A stretch of DNA of 64,000 nucleotides from J054 sp965221985 (GCA_965221985.1 OZ244928.1:3224001-3288000); one strand, 5' to 3'; numbered from the stretch's first letter, positions 17,270-26,119 are shown. Notes: generated by a model not told the origin, from the sequence alone. Program-made: numbers and translations.

Positions 17270-17554
17270 TCATACCGCAAGCCAAACTTCAAACTTCGGC
17301 GTTCCGTCGCACAGGGCATACAAGGCGTTAACCGCATCCTGACAAGATCCAATGTCATGCGCGACTCTGGACTGCTCATCGCGAAAGTGAGCAATGATTT
17401 TATAGTCCCGCTTGCTCTGTTGCGCCCGATACAACTGAAATCCGACCGTGCCGGGCTCCGTCTGCAATACCTGAGCTTGCAAGAGTTCGAATGCCGCTTC
17501 GAACTCCACTTCTTTGCCTTTCGCAACCGGAAACGTATGGATGACACTAAGCAC
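17270..17554 (-). CDS. ABM-domain (antibiotic biosynthesis monooxygenase-like) small protein
   Basis: A 94-residue protein with a dimeric alpha-beta barrel pattern: MLSVIHTFPVAKGKEVEFE, then EPGTVGFQLYRAQ, then DYKIIAHFRDEQSRVAHD. ABM proteins are small dimers that oxidise quinols or polyketides, or serve as heme or metabolite-degrading enzymes; the domain alone does not fix the reaction. The start is a GTG at 17554 preceded by an AGAGG Shine-Dalgarno sequence. It lies 24 bases downstream of an MFS transporter on the same strand, so the two are probably an operon. Confidence 0.75.
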   Translation of the reverse strand: MLSVIHTFPVAKGKEVEFEAAFELLQAQVLQTEPGTVGFQLYRAQQSKRDYKIIAHFRDEQSRVAHDIGSCQDAVNALYALCDGTPKFEVWLAV

Positions 17555-17578
17555 AGGTGCCTCTGCTACACAGCCGCG

Positions 17579-18979
17579 CTAAGGTGAAGCTGGCCAAGCG
17601 CCATGATGGTCGTCGATCACGAAAGCATGGGCATGGGTAACGGATGAATGCTCATGCTCGTGAACATGCGGCTCATCGCTGTCGTGGCCGTGCTCATGAT
17701 GGCCGTCATCATGTCGATGCTCATGAACATGACTGATGGAGTCATGTTCATGCTCCAAAACAGTGCCGTCACTAGCGGGCCAAAGCCAGGCTGCCAGTAG
17801 GCCAAATAGCAATATGCCGCCGGCCAAGTAAACCGCAGTGGCCTCTATGCCAAGACGCACAGCCAACTGCCCCGCCACCGGATAAAACAATAACCAGCAC
17901 AGATGAGAGAGCGCGAACTGTGCTGAAAAATACGCGGGCCGATCAGCTGCCGAAGCGGATCGATTGACCACCCGTCCCGATGGAGTCTGGACCAGCGACC
18001 AACCCAGACCGACAGCAAACCAAATGGGAAGCATGGCCGTAAAACTCGGACTGGTGCCGATCAGGCCGACACCAATGGCCATCACCAGCACACCCAAAAG
18101 CATAATGGGCCGATCTGGTATCCGGTCGAGTATCTTCGGCAAAGTTAGGGATGCCAGCATGGATCCGCAACCCGCTGCACCCATGGCGATGGCAACGCTC
18201 GTCGACGGCAAGCCCAAATACTCCTTAACATAGACCACCGTATTCACGATCAGCATGGCGCTAGCACTCGCAACTGCCAAATAGAGGGCAAATAGACCGC
18301 GCAGCCTCGGAGTCTTGAAATAGGCCAGGCCACCAAAACTGATTTCGCTCCATACATTGCCCAACCTCACAACCCCACGACTCGCGGGCAAGCCGGTCAA
18401 GGCGATCAGAACAGCCGAAACCAAAAACGCGATGGAGTTCGCGATAAACAGCCCGGTATAGGTCATGAAGGCCAGCGCTATTGCGGCGATGGTGGGGCTT
18501 AGCAAATTCTCCAAGTCATAGGCCAGCCGCGACATGGACAGCGCGCGGGTGTAGCTGCGGTCATCCGGCAAGATATCTGGAATTGTGGCCGCGAACACGG
18601 GCTTGAAACCTGCTGAAAACAGATTGAGTAAAAAGATCAGCAAGTAGATTTGCCAAACCTGAGTCACGAAGGGCATTAACAACACCACGCCGGCCCGAAC
18701 CAGATCCATCGCGATTAGAAATGGCTTACGCGCAAAACGGTGAGCAAGGCCGCCGACTATTGGAGCGAATACCACATAAGCGATCATCTTGAACGCCAGC
18801 GCGGTGCCTAAAACCGCCGCGGCATTGCCGCCCACCAAATCGTAGGCCAATAGGGTCAGTGCCACGGTGGATAGCCCTGTACCCACTAAGGCAATCACCT
18901 GGGCGGAAAAAAGTTTGCGGAACTCGCCATGACGCAGCGGACTGATAACAAGCGCTGACTGATCAGCAGGTGTATTCAT
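17579..18979 (-). CDS. MFS transporter with a histidine-rich C-terminal tail
   Basis: Protein of 466 residues with about twelve helices. The N-terminal half has the typical MFS loop GLAHRFARKPFL between helices 2 and 3. The last 60 residues (about 407-466) contain 18 histidines alternating with Glu, Asp and Ser, and end in HAFVIDDHHGAWPASP. Such a tail, probably cytoplasmic, can bind Zn, Ni, Co or Cu; whether it senses, buffers or hands over metal is not known from sequence. An ABM-domain gene follows after 24 bases. The product could be a metal-linked exporter or a siderophore/metallophore-type transporter. No metal-responsive regulator is adjacent. Confidence 0.85.
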   Translation of the reverse strand: MNTPADQSALVISPLRHGEFRKLFSAQVIALVGTGLSTVALTLLAYDLVGGNAAAVLGTALAFKMIAYVVFAPIVGGLAHRFARKPFLIAMDLVRAGVVLLMPFVTQVWQIYLLIFLLNLFSAGFKPVFAATIPDILPDDRSYTRALSMSRLAYDLENLLSPTIAAIALAFMTYTGLFIANSIAFLVSAVLIALTGLPASRGVVRLGNVWSEISFGGLAYFKTPRLRGLFALYLAVASASAMLIVNTVVYVKEYLGLPSTSVAIAMGAAGCGSMLASLTLPKILDRIPDRPIMLLGVLVMAIGVGLIGTSPSFTAMLPIWFAVGLGWSLVQTPSGRVVNRSASAADRPAYFSAQFALSHLCWLLFYPVAGQLAVRLGIEATAVYLAGGILLFGLLAAWLWPASDGTVLEHEHDSISHVHEHRHDDGHHEHGHDSDEPHVHEHEHSSVTHAHAFVIDDHHGAWPASP

Positions 18980-19059
18980 ATCGAAAACGGCCGATAAACG
19001 CTTAGATCTTTGTACAGTGAAGCCTTGGTAACAGCAATAGCCTGTCAGCCCAACAGACC

Positions 19060-20613
19060 CTAACTGGGCTTCTCGCCCGCCGGCGCGAAAACCCGCGACA
19101 TATAATCCAGCAGATCCTGCGAAATTTCTTCGGCAGATTCAGGGGCTATTCCCGCCAAAGCCTTCGCGAGACTTTTCTTAAAGCCCAACTGCGCCTGCCG
19201 AGATATTTGTATCCGCTGCGCCTGGGGTGATCCCGCCCCATGCATGGATTCGGTGAGGTAACCGACCGCGTTACGACCGAGGGTCATATTTTCAATCAGC
19301 CGCAAAATGCGCATGCGGTCCTCAACCGCAATTTCTTTGCGGCCTTTTAGGTACTTCCGAATCACGGCACCCAATTCCGGATGCGCCAAATCTTGTTGCG
19401 ACGGCAGAGTCACCATCAGGCCGCCCGCAAGATCTTGGGCCAAGCGGCCAATTTCATAGGGAAGCTTTGTCACATGATGCTTGCAGACATTGGCAAGCAT
19501 GTCGTCATTCAAGAACACGCCCGAGGCCATTTCGCTGGCCTGATAGCTGGAGGCAATGCCAGTACTGTAAATCGTTTCATTGAGGTGGGTCATTTCCACC
19601 AGTTTGTCGCGAATATGTGACGCTTTCTCTACGCCGTTAAAATCGGCAATGGTGGCAGCCGCTCCGATAAGTACGTCGCCGACGCCAGATTTGCACACAT
19701 AGCTACGACGGTGATAGCAGGTAAACCGCTCCACCAGCATCGCGGCAAATTCATACTCTCCGTCCATGAAAAGATATTCATTGGGAATAAATACGTCGTC
19801 AAAAACAATCATGGCCTCTTGGCCCGAAAATTTCTCGTTGCCGGTGTCTATGCCGCCGTCTAAGGCACGGTTGTCACAAGATTGGCGGCCGTAGATGTAG
19901 GTGACACCTTCAGCATCCGCGGGAATCGCGCCAACCACGGCAAAATCACGGTCAGCTTCAAGCAGACGGAGTGTCGGCATAACGACTAACCAGTGAGAGT
20001 TGATGCAACCGGTTTGGTGAGCTTTCGCGCCACTAACATAGACCCCATCCTCTGTTCGGCGCGAAACATGCAAATACAAATCGTTATCGTCCTGTTCATG
20101 GGGCGCTTTACTGCGATCGCCTTTGACGTCAGTCATGGCTCCACCAATTACATAACCGCTGCTCTGCGCGAGACGAACAAAATCGATAAAACGTTGGTGA
20201 TAGTCGGTACCGTGGGCCGAGTCAATCTCGAAGGTCACAGAATGCAAAGCGTTTAGCGCATCCATGCCGACGCAACGTTGAAAGCAGGTACCGGTCAACT
20301 GGCCCAATCGCCGCTGCATCTTGTTCTGATTGACTAGGTCGTCCGGGCTTCGCGCAATATGCAAAAAACGATTGATCGGCTCCCCCGTGTACGGAGATTG
20401 AACCTTGCCTAAATCCGGATTACGCTCAGCCAGGTCATAGGTCTCGGCAACCGCGTTAATCGATGGCCGAATGATGGGATGATCTACAGGCTCAGGAACC
20501 AGTTCGCCCGCCAGATAAACCTTTAGGTTTCGATTCCGCAGACTGGCGATGTACTCGTCGCCGGTCTTGATTTTCACAGCAGCAACGCCCGCATCCTTGG
20601 CACGAGTGGCCAT
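19060..20613 (-). CDS. 4-hydroxybutyryl-CoA dehydratase/HpaB-family flavoprotein
   Basis: About 517 residues from ATG 20613, which has a GGGGTAAG Shine-Dalgarno-like sequence; an upstream ATG at 20652 adds 13 unlikely residues. The fold family joins FAD-dependent 4-hydroxyphenylacetate 3-monooxygenases and the [4Fe-4S]/FAD 4-hydroxybutyryl-CoA dehydratases. Two features favour the dehydratase side: CFQRC (Cys110 and Cys114) matches the paired Fe-S ligands, and YHRRSYVCKSG gives His301 and Cys307. From memory, the Clostridium enzyme has His and Cys seven apart; here they are six apart. No CoA ligase or crotonase is adjacent. The reaction is therefore open: dehydratase, monooxygenase or a related activity. 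Confidence 0.72.
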   Translation of the reverse strand: MATRAKDAGVAAVKIKTGDEYIASLRNRNLKVYLAGELVPEPVDHPIIRPSINAVAETYDLAERNPDLGKVQSPYTGEPINRFLHIARSPDDLVNQNKMQRRLGQLTGTCFQRCVGMDALNALHSVTFEIDSAHGTDYHQRFIDFVRLAQSSGYVIGGAMTDVKGDRSKAPHEQDDNDLYLHVSRRTEDGVYVSGAKAHQTGCINSHWLVVMPTLRLLEADRDFAVVGAIPADAEGVTYIYGRQSCDNRALDGGIDTGNEKFSGQEAMIVFDDVFIPNEYLFMDGEYEFAAMLVERFTCYHRRSYVCKSGVGDVLIGAAATIADFNGVEKASHIRDKLVEMTHLNETIYSTGIASSYQASEMASGVFLNDDMLANVCKHHVTKLPYEIGRLAQDLAGGLMVTLPSQQDLAHPELGAVIRKYLKGRKEIAVEDRMRILRLIENMTLGRNAVGYLTESMHGAGSPQAQRIQISRQAQLGFKKSLAKALAGIAPESAEEISQDLLDYMSRVFAPAGEKPS

Positions 20614-20916
20614 GTGCTTACCCCTATCTATTCTAGGCTTTTGAGTGTACACCGCTGGAGACCATCATCGCAGATCGGCGCGGCCAAACTATGGCCCTGT
20701 ACTGCAAGTGCTCAGCACTAATTCGGTTCGCCAGGGCGAGGAGTGCATCAGAATCGACGACTCGGCCGTCCGCCTAAACCGGCGCCCACCTACCGAGCGA
20801 ATATGGCACACGGATAGTTTGCCGCTTTTTCCGAAAATGGAACGATCCTCGACACCTGATGAAGATCCACTGCATTAACGGTATTCTCGCTGCATGCAAT
20901 TGGGCTTCAGACAGGC
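20614..20916. other. Divergent intergenic region between the dehydratase-like gene and the ABC importer
   Basis: This 303-base stretch must hold promoters for the minus-strand dehydratase-like gene and the plus-strand ABC importer. A plus-strand frame at 20645-20878 is arginine- and proline-rich and resembles nothing known, so I treat it as chance. No convincing promoter hexamers or palindromes were seen. Confidence 0.45.
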
Positions 20917-21846
20917 ATGATTAACTTCACGCTGCGCCGGCTGCTCATTGCGGTCCCGACTTTGCTCATCATTGCCACTGCCTCCTTCTTTCTGATGCAC
21001 TCGGCCCCGGGAGGTCCATTCGACGCCGAGGCGGATCTAGAGCCTGAGGTACTGGAAAATATCCGCGCCGCCTATGATCTAGATAAGCCCATCATTGAGC
21101 AGTTTAAAATCTACGTCAGCAAAGCGCTGCGTGGAGATTTTGGGCCCTCGCTTGTCTACAAAGACTTTAGCGTCACCGAACTGGTGGCGATTGGTCTCCC
21201 CGTGAGCATCAAACTGGGCATTAGTGCCATGGTCGTTGCACTGATCTTCGGTGGGCTCACCGGCTGCATTGCGGCCCTAAGACAAAATTCGCTTCTCGAT
21301 CATGCGGTCATGGCCTTGGCCATGACCGGCATTGCACTGCCCAGCTTTGTCATCGCACCGGTGCTCGCTTTGTTTTTCGGCTTGTATCTTAAAGTTCTAC
21401 CCGTGGCCGGTTGGAATGACGGCGCGCTGGCAAACATGATTTTGCCGGTAACCGCCTTGGCCTTGCCGCAAATCGCAATCATCGCGCGGCTGATTCGCGG
21501 CGGGATGCTGGAGGTCATGCGTGCCGATTTTGTCCGCACGGCGAGATCGAAAGGATTGAGCGAAAGCTATATCGTTCGCCGGCATGTATTGAGGCCGGCA
21601 TTGATACCCTTGATTGGCTATCTAGGCCCCGCCTTGGCCGGCATCATGACCGGCTCCTTGGTCATTGAACTAATTTTCAATCTACCCGGCGTGGGCCGCT
21701 ATTTTGTACAGGGCGCCCTCAATCGCGATTATCCGCTGGTCATGGGCGTGGTAGTCATCTACGCCAGCCTCATCATCGTGCTGAACCTGCTATCGGATTT
21801 AGCCTATGCCGCATTAGACCCGCGCGTGCGCAAGGCCTACGAATGA
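20917..21846 (+). CDS. Peptide/nickel-type ABC transporter permease, OppB/DppB family
   Basis: Inner-membrane permease of 309 residues. It has the DppB N-terminal helix (LRRLLIAVPTLLIIATASFF), the conserved APGGPFDAE segment, about six helices, and the cytoplasmic EAA loop (MRADFVRTARSKGLSESYIV) that docks the ATPases. It starts a four-gene plus-strand operon with the partner permease and two ATPases; all junctions overlap or abut. The family imports peptides, nickel, or other small solutes, so the substrate cannot be read from this subunit. No solute-binding protein gene is next to it. Confidence 0.92.
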   Translation: MINFTLRRLLIAVPTLLIIATASFFLMHSAPGGPFDAEADLEPEVLENIRAAYDLDKPIIEQFKIYVSKALRGDFGPSLVYKDFSVTELVAIGLPVSIKLGISAMVVALIFGGLTGCIAALRQNSLLDHAVMALAMTGIALPSFVIAPVLALFFGLYLKVLPVAGWNDGALANMILPVTALALPQIAIIARLIRGGMLEVMRADFVRTARSKGLSESYIVRRHVLRPALIPLIGYLGPALAGIMTGSLVIELIFNLPGVGRYFVQGALNRDYPLVMGVVVIYASLIIVLNLLSDLAYAALDPRVRKAYE

Positions 21847-22754
21847 CGGCGGCCAAAGGCAAGCTGCTGGATTCGAAAGTACTCGCCAGTGCGGCGGCGG
21901 GCGATGCGCCCCGGTCGCTCTGGCGGCAAGCCGCGGCGCGCTTCAGGCGCAACCGCGCCGCCATGGGCAGCATTTACATCCTGGTTTTCATCGCGCTTAC
22001 CGCAATCCTGATCCCCATGGTTTGGCCCCATGGCATTGAAGATGCGTCATGGGAAAAAATTCTCGCGCCACCATCCTTCGATGACTTTCACTGGTTTGGT
22101 ACCGACGCCAATGGCCGCGACTTATTCGTACGGGTTTTTTACGGCGGGCGAATTTCTCTTAGCATCGGGCTGCTCACAACACTGGTCGCCCTATTTATTG
22201 GTGTTAGCTATGGTGCCATTGCTGGTTTTTTTGGCGGACGTTTGGATGGGTTCATGATGCGTATTGTCGATGTGCTCTACTCCCTACCCCTACTCTTCTT
22301 CATTATTATTTTGGTTACGGTATTCGGCAGGAACATCTTCCTGGTTTTTATCGCTATCGGTGCCGTGGAATGGCTAACCATGTCACGTATCGTCCGGGGT
22401 CAAACTTTAACGGTAAAAGCGAAAGAATACGTTGACTCGGCAGTGGCCATCGGCATGTCAAAGGGCGCGATTTTGCGGCGCTATATCATTCCCAATGTTC
22501 TCGGCCCCGTGGTTGTCTATGTCACCTTGCTAATACCCACGAATATCGTGGTCGAAAGCTATCTCAGCTTTATTGGCTTGGGGGTTCAAGAGCCCTTGAC
22601 GAGTTGGGGATTGCTGATCTCCCAGGGTTCTGGACAAATCGATAATGCAGCGTGGCTACTTTTCTTTCCAGCCACGATGCTGGCCATCACGATGTTTTGC
22701 TTCAACTTCATTGGCGACGGCCTGCGCGATGCGCTAGACCCTCAGGGTCGCTAA
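21843..22754 (+). CDS. Peptide/nickel-type ABC transporter permease, OppC/DppC family
   Basis: Protein of 303 residues. The N-terminal RFRRNRAAMGS segment precedes helix 1. The conserved HWFGTDANGRDLFVRVFYG motif marks OppC/DppC proteins, and the EAA loop (KEYVDSAVAIGMSKGAIL) contacts an ATPase. The ATG overlaps the previous stop (ATGA), so it is coupled to the OppB-like partner. It forms the heterodimeric membrane pore of the importer and is normal in length for the family. Confidence 0.92.
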   Translation: MTAAKGKLLDSKVLASAAAGDAPRSLWRQAAARFRRNRAAMGSIYILVFIALTAILIPMVWPHGIEDASWEKILAPPSFDDFHWFGTDANGRDLFVRVFYGGRISLSIGLLTTLVALFIGVSYGAIAGFFGGRLDGFMMRIVDVLYSLPLLFFIIILVTVFGRNIFLVFIAIGAVEWLTMSRIVRGQTLTVKAKEYVDSAVAIGMSKGAILRRYIIPNVLGPVVVYVTLLIPTNIVVESYLSFIGLGVQEPLTSWGLLISQGSGQIDNAAWLLFFPATMLAITMFCFNFIGDGLRDALDPQGR

Positions 22755-22755
22755 C

Positions 22756-23724
22756 ATGAGCGCGATCTTGACTTGCAAAGATCTGGACGTTCGTTTCACA
22801 ACGGAAGCGGGAGAAGTCCGCGCAGTCAATCAATTGTCCTTCGATCTACAAGCGGGCGAATGTTTAGGCATAGTCGGCGAATCAGGATCAGGGAAAACTC
22901 AAAGCTTTCTGGCCATGCTCGGCCTGCTCGCCCCCAATGGCAGGGCGACAGGTTCCGTGCGTTTTCGGGATCAAGAGATTCTTAATATCCCGCGTCGAAA
23001 ACTGAATGAACTGCGCGGCAACCGGCTCACCATGGTCTTCCAAGATGCACTGTCGAGTTTAACGCCAAGTCTGCGCATCGGCGACCAGCTGATCGAAGGT
23101 TTGGTTCGCCATCAAGGCCTGAGTAAGCCCGAGGCTCGCAAGCAAGCCCTAGCCATGCTCGATATCGTCAAAATTCCCGATGCAGAAAACCGTATTAACG
23201 CCTATCCTTTTGAACTATCCGGGGGAATGCGTCAGCGAGTCATGATCGCCATGGCCATGCTCTGCAAGCCCGACGTTTTGATTGCCGATGAACCTACCAC
23301 GGCACTTGACGTAACAGTACAAGCGCAAATTCTTCGCTTGCTGGATGGTCTAAAGCGCCATACGGGCACCGCCGTAGTCATGATCACCCATGACCTCGGT
23401 GTCGTCGCCGGCTTGTGCGATCGAGTACTCATCATGTATGCCGGGCGACCCGTCGAGATTGGTAAGACTAGCGATCTCTTCAATAAACCCAAACACCCCT
23501 ACACGGCGGGGCTGTTACGCTCCATGCCCAAGCTAAACGGTGATCCACACATAGACTTGCCCGCCATCGCCGGACAACCGCCTGACCTGGAAAACCTGCC
23601 GCAAGGCTGCGCGTTCGCGGACCGTTGCCAAGAGGTCATGGATATTTGTTGGCGAGAAAGACCCGAGTTAGCGAGCAGGATCGGCACACACTCCTGGGCC
23701 TGTCACTTGGACGAACCACAGTGA
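22756..23724 (+). CDS. ABC transporter ATP-binding protein, OppD/DppD family
   Basis: Cytoplasmic ATPase of 322 residues. Walker A GESGSGKT is at 41-48, the signature LSGGMRQRV near 156, and Walker B VLIADEPTTALD follows. The C-terminal oligopeptide extension has the Cys pattern CAFADRCQEVMDIC (then a later Cys in SWACHL), which in this family can bind an Fe-S cluster. The gene starts one base after the permease stop. It pairs with the OppF-like subunit to power the importer. Confidence 0.92.
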   Translation: MSAILTCKDLDVRFTTEAGEVRAVNQLSFDLQAGECLGIVGESGSGKTQSFLAMLGLLAPNGRATGSVRFRDQEILNIPRRKLNELRGNRLTMVFQDALSSLTPSLRIGDQLIEGLVRHQGLSKPEARKQALAMLDIVKIPDAENRINAYPFELSGGMRQRVMIAMAMLCKPDVLIADEPTTALDVTVQAQILRLLDGLKRHTGTAVVMITHDLGVVAGLCDRVLIMYAGRPVEIGKTSDLFNKPKHPYTAGLLRSMPKLNGDPHIDLPAIAGQPPDLENLPQGCAFADRCQEVMDICWRERPELASRIGTHSWACHLDEPQ

Positions 23725-24698
23725 GCAAGATACTGCTAAAAGTGGACAATCTAAGCGTCAGCTATCCAATCGCCGGCAAGGGTTTATTCGGCGCCGGAAA
23801 ACAAGACCTTAAAGCGGTAAGAAACATCAGCTTCGAGATCGGACCGGGCGAAACTCTGGGTGTCGTCGGCGAAACGGGTTGCGGAAAATCTTCATTAGGC
23901 CGCGCCATCCTACAATTGACGAAGCCAAGTGCTGGCCGGATCATTTATAAGGGCCAAGACCTGTGCCGGTTTAACAACCGTGAACTTGTCGCCATCCGCA
24001 AGGAACTGCAAGTTGTCTTTCAGGACCCCCTATCCAGCCTAAATCCCCGCATGACGGTGGGCGAGATTATCGCCGAACCCTTACGGATACATTCACCTAG
24101 CATGACCGCCAGAGAACGCGATCAAGCCGCCGCGAGCATGATGGAACGAGTTGGCCTACCGGCTGCACTGGCAACGCGTTATCCAAATGAGTTTAGTGGC
24201 GGACAATGTCAGCGCGTGAGCATTGCGCGAGCGATGATCTTGCAACCACGTATCATGATTTGTGATGAACCAGTCAGCGCCTTGGATGTTTCCATTCAAG
24301 CCCAGATTTGCAATTTGTTGCGCGACTTACAACGCGACACGGGAATTGCGATGCTATTTATCAGCCACGACTTGTCCGTGGTGAGATATATGGCACAGCG
24401 AATCTTGGTGATGTATTCAGGTCAAGCGGTGGAACTGTCGACTCGCGATGAGTTCTTCAAAGCACCACGACACCCCTACTCTCAGGCGCTGCTAAAGGCC
24501 GTGCCTAGACCAGATCCAAACCTGGACATTCTTGAATCCATGGAGCCTCTGGAAGGCGAGTTACCGTCGCCCTTGAACCCACCCTCGGGTTGCGTATTCC
24601 GCACTCGCTGTCCGCAGGCAACTGCCCAATGCGTCACTCAATCACCGGCCATAAAGGCGACTAGCTCTGGCGCCATGGTCGCTTGCCACTATACTTAG
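23721..24698 (+). CDS. ABC transporter ATP-binding protein, OppF/DppF family
   Basis: About 325 residues from GTG 23721, which overlaps the previous TGA (GTGA). A longer open frame from 23625 lies inside the preceding gene and is not used. Walker A GETGCGKSS, the signature FSGGQCQRVSIARA and Walker B IMICDEPVSALD are intact. The C-terminal region has the family Cys motif CVFRTRCPQATAQC. It is the last transporter gene of the operon; a DUF1330 gene follows 65 bases later. Confidence 0.92.
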   Translation: MSKILLKVDNLSVSYPIAGKGLFGAGKQDLKAVRNISFEIGPGETLGVVGETGCGKSSLGRAILQLTKPSAGRIIYKGQDLCRFNNRELVAIRKELQVVFQDPLSSLNPRMTVGEIIAEPLRIHSPSMTARERDQAAASMMERVGLPAALATRYPNEFSGGQCQRVSIARAMILQPRIMICDEPVSALDVSIQAQICNLLRDLQRDTGIAMLFISHDLSVVRYMAQRILVMYSGQAVELSTRDEFFKAPRHPYSQALLKAVPRPDPNLDILESMEPLEGELPSPLNPPSGCVFRTRCPQATAQCVTQSPAIKATSSGAMVACHYT

Positions 24699-24763
24699 CC
24701 ATCTGGGTCGAGCCTGTTAACCCGTAACTTACGACAGCGGTGCCAACCGCGAAGAGAGAAACC

Positions 24764-25075
24764 ATGGCTGATACGCGTTGTTACATGATTGTGATCGGTG
24801 AAGTTTACGATCGTGAGAAATTCCTTGCGGGCTACGGCACAACTGTGCCGCCGCTGGTTGAAAAATTTGGCGGGCGGTACATTCTCAAAGGAGTTCAGGG
24901 TATTTTTCTTGAAAATGGAATTTGCGACGCACCCAGCGCGCTGGTTTCAGAATGGCCCAACCGAGAAGCTGCGCAGCGCTTTTGGGATTCGCCTGAATAC
25001 GCGGATGCAAAAAAACTCCGCAAAGGGCTGGGAAAATTTCAGGTAATGCTCATTGACTCAGCACCTGTCGCTTAG
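24764..25075 (+). CDS. DUF1330-family small protein
   Basis: About 103 residues from ATG 24764, with a GAAGAGAGAA Shine-Dalgarno sequence. The pattern of a short strand (YMIVIGEV), then VPPLVEKFGGRYILKG and SEWPNREAAQRFWDSPEY, is the usual DUF1330 ferredoxin-like/dimeric alpha-beta barrel. No catalytic activity is established for the family as a whole. It sits downstream of the ABC importer on the same strand and may be cotranscribed. An N-terminal extension from 24740 is possible but unlikely. Confidence 0.8.
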   Translation: MADTRCYMIVIGEVYDREKFLAGYGTTVPPLVEKFGGRYILKGVQGIFLENGICDAPSALVSEWPNREAAQRFWDSPEYADAKKLRKGLGKFQVMLIDSAPVA

Positions 25076-25128
25076 CACCACCACGAACTACGGCAATACA
25101 TGCAAACCAGCTCAATTTCCGCACTAAG

Positions 25129-25380
25129 TCACTCTAAATAGTATTCGCGGCTAAACCCCAAGACATGCGCGACGACGGCATTGCAGCCCGCTATTCTCCG
25201 ACCCTCGCCATCCTTGACCACGGCACTGCCGGCTTCAACAAACGGGACGCGCACCGGCTTAGCACAACACTGGAATTGATGGCTTGATAGCAAAAACCGT
25301 GTTCTTATCGGGTCGCCGCAGGCACACAGAAAATAGTCGGTCCGAAGCCGAAAATTGGAGTCACTGTCCCCGTTTGCGTG
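25129..25380 (-). CDS. Short open frame without a clear start, possibly a gene remnant
   Basis: On the minus strand a frame stays open for 84 codons from just after a TAA at 25383-25381 to a TGA at 25131-25129. Its last 45 codons look strongly protein-coding (a G-first codon pattern; residues VPFVEAGSAVVKDGEG, then AHVLGFSREYYLE at the C-terminus). There is no ATG; possible starts are a TTG at 25293 or an internal GTG. It begins inside the last codons of the GntR gene in a different frame. I do not recognise a family. It may be the tail of a decayed gene or a small gene with a rare start. Confidence 0.3.
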   Translation of the reverse strand, partial: HANGDSDSNFRLRTDYFLCACGDPIRTRFLLSSHQFQCCAKPVRVPFVEAGSAVVKDGEGRRIAGCNAVVAHVLGFSREYYLE

Positions 25381-26119
25381 TTAAGTGAATATGATGATGG
25401 TACTGCTCCGCCAAATACCAGGCCACCAAGCGTTCAACGGGTCGTCGCTTACCGTCGAATACCACCAAGCGCACCTGCAATAGAGGCGCGCCGACTGTAG
25501 TATGAAGCAGCGATGCTAAGCGCCCATCGGCCAAAGTCGCGCTGATGACCTGATCGGCGGATGCGACATCGACGCCTTTGCGTTCCAGCAAGGTCAGCAT
25601 AGGACTGGCATTTAATTCCTGCAGATCAAAGCGAACCTCCAAGGCGGACGGGACATATGTGACAACATAGCCGATGGGTTTACCGTCAAGTAGGCGCACA
25701 TGAGAAGCGCGCTGAACTCGCGCGCCCTCTTCCAAATCTAGGTCTCTGCAAACTTGTGCATCGGCAACTTCTTCAGTGACCTTGGGGTCGGCAACAGCTG
25801 TGTTCTTTCCTAAACGCTCAACCTTGAGTAGCAACTGTTCCATATCACCCAGTACTGGCGCATCCGCCAAGTCTTCGACCACGAAGCTTCCGCGGCCAGG
25901 ATAGCGCACCACCAAACCTTCATCCGCCAGCATATCAACAGCTTTACGCGTTGTGATTCGAGACACGCCGAACAACTCGCAAAGTTCGCTCTCCGTGGGC
26001 AAGCGCCCACCAGGTTTATAGCGGCCGCTATAAATCCAATCCCGAACGGCGGAATAAACTTGTATATACCGGGGACTCTTGACCGAATGGTCGACGGGCG
26101 TATTGGATGCATGACGCAT
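25361..26119 (-). CDS. GntR-family transcriptional regulator with UTRA domain
   Basis: About 252 residues from ATG 26119; the frame extends upstream to 26230 with residues unlike the family. An N-terminal winged helix-turn-helix (SPRYIQVYSAVRDWI, then LPTESELCELFGVSRITTRK) covers roughly residues 12-75. A UTRA (HutC-type) ligand-binding domain follows, with YVVTYVPSAL and ending LVAWYLAEQYHHH. Such proteins are usually repressors released by a small-molecule ligand. It is downstream of an unrecognised membrane protein on the same strand and may control that gene or the divergent importer/transporter genes; no operator was identified. Confidence 0.88.
   Translation of the reverse strand: MRHASNTPVDHSVKSPRYIQVYSAVRDWIYSGRYKPGGRLPTESELCELFGVSRITTRKAVDMLADEGLVVRYPGRGSFVVEDLADAPVLGDMEQLLLKVERLGKNTAVADPKVTEEVADAQVCRDLDLEEGARVQRASHVRLLDGKPIGYVVTYVPSALEVRFDLQELNASPMLTLLERKGVDVASADQVISATLADGRLASLLHTTVGAPLLQVRLVVFDGKRRPVERLVAWYLAEQYHHHIHLTRKRGQ

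Noticed and set aside
17579..17805. Met-rich frame opposite the His-rich tail (62 codons)
   Set aside because: It is the frame-shifted reading of the His/Glu repeat codons, not a separate gene.
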